DNA of 64,000 nt. Origin: Collinsella aerofaciens (lineage in GTDB: Bacteria > Actinomycetota > Coriobacteriia > Coriobacteriales > Coriobacteriaceae). The notes beneath the pieces were generated by a model. The model made no database searches. It saw only the letters and a program-made list of their open reading frames with translations, and had not been told where the DNA came from. This document shows positions 1 to 8,064 of this stretch, in pieces. The position numbers were made by a program, and so were the translations under genes. The DNA lies in contig NZ_WWSY01000005.1 of the NCBI RefSeq assembly GCF_009876115.1, forward strand, positions 62,001 through 126,000, read 5' to 3'. Position 1 is the first letter of the stretch. Each line of letters opens with the position of its first letter.

Positions 1-1575
1 GCGCCGACCTCGACCGGTTCCATCACGGTGAGCGGCACCGTGGCGCGCAGCTACGACGCCTACCAGATCTTTAGCGCCAACGTCGTCGACGGCGACAGCG
101 ACGCCAAGATCGCCACCGACCTCACCTGGGCAAGCGACGCCGTGCGCGACGCCGTACTGCCCGTGCTGCACAGCGCCGGCATGCCCAATTCCCAGACCAC
201 CGCGCAGGAAGCTGCCGAGTGGCTCAACACCGATTCCCACCTTACGAGCGCGCTGAGCGCACAGCTCGCTCGTTCCCTCCAGAGCTCTGGTGCCGAGTCT
301 GTGGCCCTTAACGCGGGCACCGCGGCCGAGCTGTCCTGCGGCTACTGGCTCATCGTCGCCAAAGACGACGCCATCGCCCAAGGCGAGGCCGGCACCGCGC
401 CGATCATGACCCTGGTCGGCGGCAGCGCCGTTACCGTCAAGCCCAAGACGGCGACCCCCAAGGTCCAAAAGCATGTGCTGGAGGACGGCACCGCCGCCTG
501 GCAGAAGGCCGCCGACGCCACGGTCGCCGACGACCTGTACTGGCGCCTCTCTGCCACGGTCCCGGCGGGCCTCACGGCCTACGAAACCTATACGGTACGG
601 TTCGTCGACACCATGAGCGCGGGGTTCGACCCCTCCAAGGTCGCCGCGAGCATGCGCGTGTACGTGGCGGCGGGCGCGGACGGCGGCTTTGACGCGGTCG
701 AGACCGGCAAGGACGGCCGCGTCGGCACCGAGCCCGCGAAGGGCTGGACCGATATCACGGCCCAGTGCGCCACCAAGGTAGCGGCCGACGGCAAGACCTT
801 CACCGTGCGCACCGGCGACCTCATCGCCGCGCTCGGCGGGGCCGACGCCTTCACCGCGGGTGCCCGCGTGGTCGCCGTGTACAACGCACCGCTCAACAGC
901 GCGTGCAACCACGGCATCGCGAAGGGCAACCCCAACGAGGTGTACCTGCGCTACCCGCGCTCTCCCTTTGCCGACCAGTCCGGTGACGCCGGCCTCACCC
1001 GCACGCCGAGCGATGATGCGTGCGCCTACACTTGGGATCTCGCACTCACCAAACGCGGCAGCGACGGCGACAAGCCGCTTGCCGGGGCGGTCCTGAGCAT
1101 CGCCGACGACCGCGGTCGCGCACTGGCGGCCGACGGCACGTGGGATGCGGAGGGCAAGGCCACCGTCACCACGGGCGAGGACGGCCGCGTGACCGTCTCG
1201 GGCGTGGACTCGGGCAAGCTGGAGGTCCGCGAGCTCAAGGCACCCAAGGGCTACACCGCCTTTGAGGGCACGCGTTCCGTGACGGTCAAGGCCGAGGGTC
1301 TGGACGTCGACCAGGTGGCCGCCGCCAAGCCCAAGCTCACCATCACGGCCGAGTCGCCCCTGCGCGCCGACAGCGCGGACGGGTCGACTGGCAGTCTGGA
1401 GGCGTCGCTCATCAACACGCCCACCGGCACACCCCCTAGCATTACCACCGGAGGCTTTATGCCCTCGACTGGCGATATGGCAATGTACGCCGCGGCCGCC
1501 GCAGCGGTCGCCGGAGCCGCGCTCATCGTGGTCGCGCTCCTGGTCAAGCGGGGAGGTGGCAGCCATAAAGAGTAG
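1..1575 (+). CDS. LPXTG-type pilin, SpaA-like, 5' partial
   Basis: The frame is open to base 1, so the start codon and signal peptide lie outside the window. The first internal start (GTG, base 28) falls inside a conserved segment and is not the real start: YDAYQIF just after it matches FKAYQIF near the N-terminus of the next protein. A Cna-B/SpaA-type domain with an ELKAPKGYTAFEG stretch lies towards the C-terminus. The protein ends with a sorting signal MPSTG, about 20 hydrophobic residues and a KRGGGSHKE tail. Sortases cut between T and G of such motifs and join pilins covalently. A second pilin and a sortase follow on the same strand, so this is probably a tip or minor pilin. GC content is higher than in the next pilin gene, so the two probably have different histories. 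Confidence 0.85.
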   Translation, partial: APTSTGSITVSGTVARSYDAYQIFSANVVDGDSDAKIATDLTWASDAVRDAVLPVLHSAGMPNSQTTAQEAAEWLNTDSHLTSALSAQLARSLQSSGAESVALNAGTAAELSCGYWLIVAKDDAIAQGEAGTAPIMTLVGGSAVTVKPKTATPKVQKHVLEDGTAAWQKAADATVADDLYWRLSATVPAGLTAYETYTVRFVDTMSAGFDPSKVAASMRVYVAAGADGGFDAVETGKDGRVGTEPAKGWTDITAQCATKVAADGKTFTVRTGDLIAALGGADAFTAGARVVAVYNAPLNSACNHGIAKGNPNEVYLRYPRSPFADQSGDAGLTRTPSDDACAYTWDLALTKRGSDGDKPLAGAVLSIADDRGRALAADGTWDAEGKATVTTGEDGRVTVSGVDSGKLEVRELKAPKGYTAFEGTRSVTVKAEGLDVDQVAAAKPKLTITAESPLRADSADGSTGSLEASLINTPTGTPPSITTGGFMPSTGDMAMYAAAAAAVAGAALIVVALLVKRGGGSHKE

Positions 1576-1683
1576 CTGGCAGCCCCACAGAGAGCGGGGC
1601 GAGACGTAGCGAAGTAGATGCTAAGACACAGACAGACAGATTTAGATCAAATGGAATTCGAGCAGAAAGCAGAGGAAAAGAAG

Positions 1684-3399
1684 ATGAGCATGAGCAAGAA
1701 CATCGCACGCCTGGCAGTAACCGCCGGCCTCACAGCAGCGCTGAGCTTCGGCGGCGTAATGGCCCCGGTGACCATGGCGTTTGCTGATGATGGCGGCAAC
1801 AGCATCACCATTACGCAGTCGGAGGGTAACGCATCCACTACGTTCAAGGCATATCAGATCTTTAAGGCCGATGTCGTAGATCCTACTGAGGAGGGGACGG
1901 CTGATAAGATCGTCTCCAACGTCAAGTGGGCAGACGACGTGGAGCCGAGTGTTCAGAATGCCATTATCGCGGCTATTGAAGCGGATTCGAAGTATGAGAC
2001 TTCTAATCCTAAGCTGCCCAATAAGGCTACCGCCCAGGACGTGGCCGATTGGTTGACTAAGAACGTTACCGGTACTAATGCTGAGACTGCTGTTAATAAG
2101 GATCACCTTCTCAACAAGATTGCCGGTATTGTGAAAAGTGGCGTTACCGCTACGGGCAGTTCGTTCTTGGCAGGCAATAGTTTCACTGTGCCTAACGATG
2201 AGAATAATTCCCCCAAGACGGGTTACTACCTGTTCCTGACCGATGAATCTTCACTGAGCACTTCCGAAGCGGCAAAGAAGAACACGGGCACCTCGCCCAT
2301 CTTCGCCGTTGTCGGCGGTAGCAGCGTGACCGTTGCCGAGAAGACCAGCATTCCTACCGTCAACAAGGAAGTTCGTGAGGGCGCGACATGGGGAAAGGTG
2401 AGTGACTCGTATATTGGCGAGGAGCTCGAATATAAACTGACTGGCTCCGTTGCGAGCAACATCGACACCTTCACCAAGTACGAATATACGTTCCAGGATC
2501 ATCTTTCTGTTGGACTGGAGGCTATCAAGAGCTCCGTTGAGGTGAAAATTAACGGTCAAGTTATCCAGCCTGCAAATGGCTACACGGTAGACCTTGTGGA
2601 CACTAAGAACGCTTCTGGGAACCTTACTGGCGGTCAAGACCTGACGATTTCCTTCTCCAATCTTAAGGATGCTGCAGCAGCTGCAGGCGTGACGCTTGGG
2701 GGCGACTCTAAGGTCGTTGTGACCTATAAAGCAAAACTGACCGATAAGGCTGAATACACTGCCACCGGCAACACCAATGATGTCAAACTCGTCTATTCGA
2801 ATAACCCCATGGTTGAAGGTACTGGCACCTCCACGCCGGAGCGAGTTACTGACCATGTCTTCCGCCTGGATGTGACCAAGGTCGAAAAGGACAACCAGAA
2901 TCAAAAACTTGAAGCTACCTTCCAAGTCAAAATGACCAAAGAGGGAGATACTTCGCTTAAGACTAATAGGTGGCTGACCCAAACTGGCGGCATTACCGAA
3001 AATGAGAAAGATGCCGGAAAATTCAAGACCGACAAGGAAACTGGCAAGATTTATATCCCTGGTCTTGTAGAGGGAACGTATGAGATTACCGAATGCAATA
3101 CTCCTGCTGGTTACAACACCCTTGCTCCGTTTACCATTACGGTGAAGCCGAAGTACAACGCAGACGGTAGCCTGCAGAGTCTCGATGTAACGTCCAGCAA
3201 TACCGAAATGGTTACTTCCAGTGCTACAAATGACGCGACCATTCCTGTCACCATCCAGAACAAGAAGGGCTCCGGCCTCCCGCTGACCGGTCTCAATGGC
3301 GTGACCTTCACTTGGATTGCTGGTGGCGCGGTGCTGTGCATCGGCGTGGCGCACCTCATCCGCAGCCGTAAGCAGGCTGAGGAGTCCGAGCAGGAGTAA
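1684..3399 (+). CDS. LPXTG-anchored fimbrial backbone pilin, isopeptide-forming
   Basis: 571 residues. I chose the ATG at 1684 (MSMSKNIARL) because AGAGGA lies about 7 nt upstream and a standard signal peptide follows, ending near MAFADD; an earlier ATG at 1618 would add a charged 22-residue extension. A D2-type isopeptide-forming region (YTFQDHLSVGLE) lies in the middle and a Cna-B-like domain (GTYEITECNTPAGYN) near the end. The C-terminus has LPLTG, a hydrophobic segment and a charged tail. It is probably the major shaft subunit, polymerised by the sortase at 5004. The sequence is less GC-rich than its neighbours, as is common for variable surface antigens. A strong terminator follows. Confidence 0.88.
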   Translation: MSMSKNIARLAVTAGLTAALSFGGVMAPVTMAFADDGGNSITITQSEGNASTTFKAYQIFKADVVDPTEEGTADKIVSNVKWADDVEPSVQNAIIAAIEADSKYETSNPKLPNKATAQDVADWLTKNVTGTNAETAVNKDHLLNKIAGIVKSGVTATGSSFLAGNSFTVPNDENNSPKTGYYLFLTDESSLSTSEAAKKNTGTSPIFAVVGGSSVTVAEKTSIPTVNKEVREGATWGKVSDSYIGEELEYKLTGSVASNIDTFTKYEYTFQDHLSVGLEAIKSSVEVKINGQVIQPANGYTVDLVDTKNASGNLTGGQDLTISFSNLKDAAAAAGVTLGGDSKVVVTYKAKLTDKAEYTATGNTNDVKLVYSNNPMVEGTGTSTPERVTDHVFRLDVTKVEKDNQNQKLEATFQVKMTKEGDTSLKTNRWLTQTGGITENEKDAGKFKTDKETGKIYIPGLVEGTYEITECNTPAGYNTLAPFTITVKPKYNADGSLQSLDVTSSNTEMVTSSATNDATIPVTIQNKKGSGLPLTGLNGVTFTWIAGGAVLCIGVAHLIRSRKQAEESEQE

Positions 3400-3499
3400 C
3401 GCTCGCTCACCCATCCCTTTGGCAGGTGGGATGTGATGGCCATGAGACTTGCGGACACTTTTCTCGTCCATCCACGTTCTTGCTTTGCCATTCTCTTTT

Positions 3500-3537
3500 C
3501 GGGGCAGACTCCGCACTGGAGTCTGCCCCGTTTTTTT
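3500..3537 (+). terminator. Rho-independent terminator of the pilin gene
   Basis: A perfect 13-bp stem (3500-3512 with 3518-3530, starting CGGGGCAGACTCC) with a 5-nt loop is followed directly by seven T. It ends transcription of the second pilin gene. Confidence 0.95.
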
Positions 3538-3912
3538 GGGACAACGCAGCCAGCCTCCACCGTCCGATGCGGGTACGTTCGTCATCGCGTTTCTTGACTC
3601 GTATGAGGTTCGGATTAAGGTCCGTAGGCGCACGCGCGGTGCGGACGGTAGAAGGCATTTGCGCCGCAACAAGCGCAAATAAGAATGCCCGGGGGTCGGA
3701 TCCCGAGCATTTAACAAAACCAGAAAACTAGGCCGCCCGCGCTCCTAAGTACTTACGCGGGATGCGTCGTTTCCTATTGACATTGTATCCCGAATCGCCC
3801 CGCCGATCCGGGATATTCTGAAAACGCAAATGCGGACCTATGCATGAGAAGAAGCTCGCTAATTCCGAAAATTATGTATAATTCTAATACAAACTGGAAT
3901 CGAACGAAAACA
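3538..3912. other. Intergenic region between pilin and regulator
   Basis: No convincing gene. A near-perfect hairpin lies at 3685-3710 (ATGCCCGGG with CCCGAGCAT, one mismatch). A TATAAT box at 3877-3882 lies 30 bp before the start chosen for the next gene; no good -35 is visible 17 bp upstream. This part is AT-richer than its surroundings. Confidence 0.5.
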
Positions 3913-4881
3913 ATGGAAATGAACGAAGCGCTAATCTACTTACAAGAAGCACTAGGCCTTTCCGCCAAGACCAAAACTTGGCCTGGATCCGCACGCTTGC
4001 CGCTGCATCTGCGGGCGATTGAAGTCCGCGCTGTTGACGCAAACGGTTTTTCGTTTTTGCTTGCAAGTTTGCCTACTGGCGTCGGGCTTCCCGAGGCCAA
4101 GAGAGTCTATAGTCAGCTAGCCTTGCGCGCGGAGACTCCTGTTGTCGTTTCGTTTCCTGATGCCGATGCACGTCAGCGCAAAGCATTGGTCGCACAAGGG
4201 ATTCCCTTTGTCTGTCCTGGTAGACAGGCTTTTCTTCCATTTATGGGCACAGCTTGCACGGAGAGGGGCGGTGCCCGGTTTCGCAATCACGCGACCAAGA
4301 TGTCACCCAACGCGCAGGCTGCCGCAATCTGGGGAGCAGCCCAGGAGCCATATCGCCCCTATGACCTTTGTCGTGCGCTTGGGATTTCGGCAAGCCGCGC
4401 GAGTGAGGCCATAACCGAGCTTGTTGATAGGGGGCTCGCGAGGCGCGAGCGTCGCGAGCGATGTGTCGTCGTGTTCCCTGTTGCCGTCGATCTTCTGCTC
4501 AGCGAGCACATGGCGGAGCTCTCCTCGCCTGTCTCAAAGGTCTTTTTTGCAAGGAAGACACCGCAGATTGACTGTCTTGTTGACGCCGGGGAGACGGCGC
4601 TCGCTGCGCGTTCGATGCTCACTGCGCCGGGTATGGAACAAAAGGCCGTCTTAAGAAGTGCATGGCGTCAACTGAGCGACCTCGAAGTCGCAGACGGGGA
4701 GTTGCCGGATAACGAGACGGCGATGATCCAAGCGTGGCGCTATGCGCCTGTGTTTGCTGACTCCTCCCGCGTCGATGACATTTCGCTTGCGCTATCTTTG
4801 GCGGCAATCGACGATGAGCGAATTCAGCTCGAAGTCGATCGCATGTTTGGAAAGGAATATCCATGGCAAGAAGCGCTGTAG
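3913..4881 (+). CDS. Winged-helix (MarR-like) regulator within the pilus locus
   Basis: 322 residues from ATG 3913. An upstream ATG at 3844 would give 345 residues but would place the TATAAT box at 3877 inside the gene, so the shorter form is preferred; neither start has a good Shine-Dalgarno. The N-terminal part has a small alpha/beta domain (VVVSFPDADARQRKAL and IPFVCPGRQAFLPFMG). A winged helix-turn-helix follows (YDLCRALGISASRASEAITE, then a basic wing RGLARRERRERC). The C-terminal third is helical and unrecognised. It lies between a pilin and the sortase on the same strand, so it may control pilus expression; that is inference. An AbiEi-like antitoxin is a possible alternative. Confidence 0.6.
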   Translation: MEMNEALIYLQEALGLSAKTKTWPGSARLPLHLRAIEVRAVDANGFSFLLASLPTGVGLPEAKRVYSQLALRAETPVVVSFPDADARQRKALVAQGIPFVCPGRQAFLPFMGTACTERGGARFRNHATKMSPNAQAAAIWGAAQEPYRPYDLCRALGISASRASEAITELVDRGLARRERRERCVVVFPVAVDLLLSEHMAELSSPVSKVFFARKTPQIDCLVDAGETALAARSMLTAPGMEQKAVLRSAWRQLSDLEVADGELPDNETAMIQAWRYAPVFADSSRVDDISLALSLAAIDDERIQLEVDRMFGKEYPWQEAL

Positions 4882-5003
4882 AAGGTCTCCAAGAATTCGA
4901 ACCGTAGGCGGTGTTTCGTTCCTAGCTGCGTTGTCCGGCGCATGGGCTCGCTAATCGGCTATTATTTGTTTAGACAACTTGAGTTGTAGAGGAGTGACCG
5001 GCG

Positions 5004-5942
5004 ATGGTGCAGGGCGCCAAACATATGAAGAGCAATAACGCCGTGGACAACGGCGGCTCAAGCCCTCAGCCCAAATCTCAACCAAAGCCCAAGCGCCGCC
5101 GCAAGCGGCTGCCGCGCTGGGCCGACCGGCTCATCACCATCGTCATCATCCTTATTGGCGTGGGCCTTATGACTTGGCCGTGGATCTTGGACCGGCTCGA
5201 GGCCTCGGGCGTGTTCAACCAGATCAGCACGGTGTCCAGCACCGTGGACGCGCTGTCTGCCGAGGAGCGCGAGCGCATCCTGCTCCAGGCGCGCTCCTTT
5301 AACGAGCAGCTGGCGGGCGAGGCCACCGAGCTTCCCGCCGACCAGATCGAGCCCTACGCCAAGCAGCTCATCTTTGACCGTGACCCCATGATGAGCTGGG
5401 TCGAGATCCCCTCCATCGACGTGAGCATGCCCATCTACCACGGCACGAGCGAGGAAGTCCTTATGGCGGGCGTCGGCCACCTGGAGGGAACGAGCCTGCC
5501 GGTGGGTGGCACCTCGACGCATTGCGTGCTCACCGCGCACTCGGGCATGCGCAACCTGAGCATGTTCGACGACATCCATTCGCTGGAGCCCGGCGACCTG
5601 GTGCTGCTGCACACCATGAACAAGACGCTCGCCTACAAGATGGTGGACTCCGAGGTGGTGCTGCCCGAGGAGATGGAGTCGCTGACCATCGAGCCCGGCG
5701 CCGACAAGGTGACGCTCGTCACCTGCACGCCCTACGGCGTGAACGACCATCGCCTGCTGGTGCATTGCGTGCGCACCAAGTACAACAAGAAGGACGTCGA
5801 CAAGCAAAAGTCGCTGGCCGGTCGCCACTGGGGCAAGCGCGAGTTTGCCGTGCTCATCGTGGTCGTGGCCATTGTGCTGTTGCTGCTGGACATCGTGATC
5901 CACACGATCCGTAAGCGCCGCAAGGCCAAGGCCTCGGCATAG
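5004..5942 (+). CDS. Class C sortase (pilin polymerase)
   Basis: 312 residues; GGAG lies about 10 nt before ATG 5004. A cytoplasmic basic N-terminus is followed by a membrane segment (about 41-60), the extracellular sortase barrel, and a second membrane segment (about 281-303) with an RKRRK tail. The C-terminal anchor is typical of class C pilin-polymerising enzymes. The catalytic triad is visible: His179 in TAHSG, Cys241 in TLVTCTPYG, and Arg250 in NDHRL. The enzyme joins pilin subunits through their LPXTG-like signals. Its likely substrates are the two pilins at 1-3399. Confidence 0.92.
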   Translation: MVQGAKHMKSNNAVDNGGSSPQPKSQPKPKRRRKRLPRWADRLITIVIILIGVGLMTWPWILDRLEASGVFNQISTVSSTVDALSAEERERILLQARSFNEQLAGEATELPADQIEPYAKQLIFDRDPMMSWVEIPSIDVSMPIYHGTSEEVLMAGVGHLEGTSLPVGGTSTHCVLTAHSGMRNLSMFDDIHSLEPGDLVLLHTMNKTLAYKMVDSEVVLPEEMESLTIEPGADKVTLVTCTPYGVNDHRLLVHCVRTKYNKKDVDKQKSLAGRHWGKREFAVLIVVVAIVLLLLDIVIHTIRKRRKAKASA

Positions 5943-5955
5943 GTCATTCTGCAGA

Positions 5956-5990
5956 ACCACCACAAAGGGGACAGGCACCTTTGTGGTGGT
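5956..5990. repeat. Dispersed hairpin repeat with GGGACAGGCAC loop, copy 1
   Basis: Twelve-bp perfect arms (ACCACCACAAAG at 5956-5967 and its complement at 5979-5990) flank an 11-nt loop GGGACAGGCAC. Nearly the same 35 bp occur inverted at 39075-39109 (one end base differs), so this is a dispersed REP-like element rather than a simple terminator. Confidence 0.85.
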
Positions 5991-6000
5991 CGGGGCTTCC

Positions 6001-6065
6001 AAACCATCACAACATTCGATGAAAATCGCGATTTGGACGAAAAGCGTCGAATGTTGTGATGGTTT
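6001..6065. repeat. 19-bp inverted repeat with palindromic loop
   Basis: Perfect arms at 6001-6019 and 6047-6065 (AAACCATCACAACATTCGA and its complement) enclose 27 nt that contain a 12-bp palindrome, AAATCGCGATTT. The arm start (AACCATCACAA) resembles the arm of the hairpin just upstream (AACCACCACAA), so both may belong to one repeat family. Confidence 0.8.
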
Positions 6066-6238
6066 TCGTTGTGGGCGGGACGGTTTTGCATTGTGGCGAT
6101 GCGGTTTTTGCTGCATAACCGCCGGGACGCATCCGCCGCCCTCGTTACGTTTTCGCTGCATTTGGGTAAAGCACCTGCTCCAAGCGGCGTTGCCTTGTAT
6201 ACTAGAGCGGTTTATCTGTTATGCGGAAGGGAGCGCCT

Positions 6239-6550
6239 ATGGCACTCAGCGAGAAAGACGTGCGCGGCATCGCCGAGTACGCAAAGATCGCACTGACCGA
6301 TGACGAGCTCACCCAGATGACGTCCTACATGAACGACGCCGTCCAGATGCTCGAGCCCGTCTTGCAATATGACTTGCCCGACGTGGAGCCCACGTTCCAT
6401 CCCATCGGAAGCCTGTCCAACGTGATGGGCGATGACCTGCGCGAGCCCGAGCGCGACCTGCCGCTCGACATTGCGCTCGAAAACGCCGGCAGCGCGCGCG
6501 ACCGCTACTTCCGCGTGCCGTCCATTTTGGGAGAGGGGGAGAGCGAGTAA
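6239..6550 (+). CDS. gatC: Asp-tRNA(Asn)/Glu-tRNA(Gln) amidotransferase subunit C
   Basis: 103 residues. ATG 6239 (MALSEKDVRG) is chosen because AAGGGAG lies upstream; the ATG at 6221 lacks one. GatC is the small subunit that wraps GatA and GatB in the complex that amidates mischarged Glu-tRNA(Gln) and Asp-tRNA(Asn). The sequence has the family pattern of an N-terminal helix pair and a C-terminal DDLREPERDLP segment that contacts GatA. Its stop overlaps the gatA start (TAATG), so the genes are translationally coupled. Confidence 0.92.
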   Translation: MALSEKDVRGIAEYAKIALTDDELTQMTSYMNDAVQMLEPVLQYDLPDVEPTFHPIGSLSNVMGDDLREPERDLPLDIALENAGSARDRYFRVPSILGEGESE

Positions 6551-8064
6551 TGGCGCAGGGCTTCGATTCCTTTACCGCCGCCCAGATCGCCGCGGGCGTT
6601 GCCGCCGGCGACTTTACCGCTACCGAGGTAGCCCAGGCCTCCCTTGCCGCCATCGAGGCGCGCGAGGGCGGGGTCCAGGCATTCCTGCAGGTGGCGCCCG
6701 AGCTTGCGCTCGAGGCCGCCGCGCGCGTGGATGCCGACCGTGCCGCAGGCAAGCCGCTGCCCCCGCTCGCGGGCGTGCCGCTGGCCATCAAGGACAACAT
6801 GAACCTCGTGGGCACGCGCACCACCTGTGCTTCCCGCATGCTCGGGGACTACCAGAGCGTCTACACCGCCACCTGCGTCCAGCGCATGCTCGATGCCGGC
6901 TGCCTGCCCATGGGCAAGGCCAACATGGACGAGTTTGCCTTTGGCAGCTCCACCGAGAGCTCGGCGTTCCACCGCACCAACAACCCTTGGGATACCGAGC
7001 GCGTGCCCGGCGGCTCTTCGGGCGGCTCCGCTGCCGCCGTCGCCGCGGGCGAAGTCGCGCTCTCGCTGGGCTCGGACACCGGCGGCTCCATTCGCCAGCC
7101 GGCGTCGCTGTGCGGCGTGGTGGGCTTTAAGCCCACGTATGGTGCCGTGAGCCGTTACGGCGTGGTTGCCTTTGGCTCGTCGCTCGACCAGGTGGGCCCC
7201 TTTGGCCGCACGGTCGAGGATGTCGCGCTGGCCATGAACGCGCTTACCGGCGCGGGCCACGATCCGTACGACTGCACCAGCCAAGATTGCGCCGTCGACT
7301 TTACCGAGCATCTCAACGACAGCATCGAGGGCAAGCGCGTGGGCATCATCCCTGCGTTTATGGAGGCCGAGGGCCTGACGCCCGAGGTCAAGGCCGCTGT
7401 TCAGCGTGCCGCCCAGGAGCTGCAGAATCAGGGCGCCGAGCTGGTCGAGGTCGACCTGCCGCACCTGGACGCCGCCATCGCCGCCTACTACGTCATCGGC
7501 CCGGCCGAGGCGTTCTCCAACCTGGCCCGCTTCGACGGCATTCGCTACGGCTATCAGGAGGAGGGCTGCGCCAACCTGTCCGACCAGAGCTCGCTGTCGC
7601 GCGCCCACGGCTTTGGCGCCGAGGCCAAGCGCCGTCAGATGCTCGGTGCCTACCTGCTGAGCTCGGGCGTGTACGACAAGTACTACTACGCCGCACAGAA
7701 GGCTCGCACACTCATCACGCAGGACTACGACGCCGCGTATGCCAAGGTGGACACCATCCTCATGCCCGCCTCGCCGCGCACGGCCTTTAAGTTTGGCGAG
7801 ATCAGCGACCCCACGCAGATGTACCTCTCCGACCTGTACACCATCTCGCTCAACATCTGCGGCAACGGTGGCATCTCGGTGCCGCTGGGCCTGGGCGAGG
7901 ATACTCAGCTGCCCGTTTCTGCTCAGCTGGTGGGGCCTGCCTTTAAGGACCGTCAGCTGCTCACGTTTGCCCGCGCCCTGGAGCGCGGCTTTGCCGATGC
8001 CGCCACGGGTGCGCCCGCGCTTTCCGTCGCGCCCGATTTTGCCGGGAAGGGAGGCGAGCTGTAA
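6550..8064 (+). CDS. gatA: Glutamyl-tRNA(Gln) amidotransferase subunit A
   Basis: 504 residues, usual for the family. It is an amidase-signature enzyme that hydrolyses glutamine and passes ammonia to GatB. The catalytic Lys81 (PLAIKDNM), cis-Ser156 (GGSSGGS) and nucleophile Ser180 (SDTGGSIRQPA) are all present. It overlaps gatC and gatB by one base each (TAATG junctions), which keeps the three subunits in balance. No glutaminyl-tRNA synthetase is visible in the window, consistent with the indirect route. Confidence 0.96.
   Translation: MAQGFDSFTAAQIAAGVAAGDFTATEVAQASLAAIEAREGGVQAFLQVAPELALEAAARVDADRAAGKPLPPLAGVPLAIKDNMNLVGTRTTCASRMLGDYQSVYTATCVQRMLDAGCLPMGKANMDEFAFGSSTESSAFHRTNNPWDTERVPGGSSGGSAAAVAAGEVALSLGSDTGGSIRQPASLCGVVGFKPTYGAVSRYGVVAFGSSLDQVGPFGRTVEDVALAMNALTGAGHDPYDCTSQDCAVDFTEHLNDSIEGKRVGIIPAFMEAEGLTPEVKAAVQRAAQELQNQGAELVEVDLPHLDAAIAAYYVIGPAEAFSNLARFDGIRYGYQEEGCANLSDQSSLSRAHGFGAEAKRRQMLGAYLLSSGVYDKYYYAAQKARTLITQDYDAAYAKVDTILMPASPRTAFKFGEISDPTQMYLSDLYTISLNICGNGGISVPLGLGEDTQLPVSAQLVGPAFKDRQLLTFARALERGFADAATGAPALSVAPDFAGKGGEL

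Noticed and set aside
2251-3717. 488-codon minus-strand ORF over the second pilin
   Set aside because: Runs through the pilin, its terminator and the spacer; no ribosome site and no domain.
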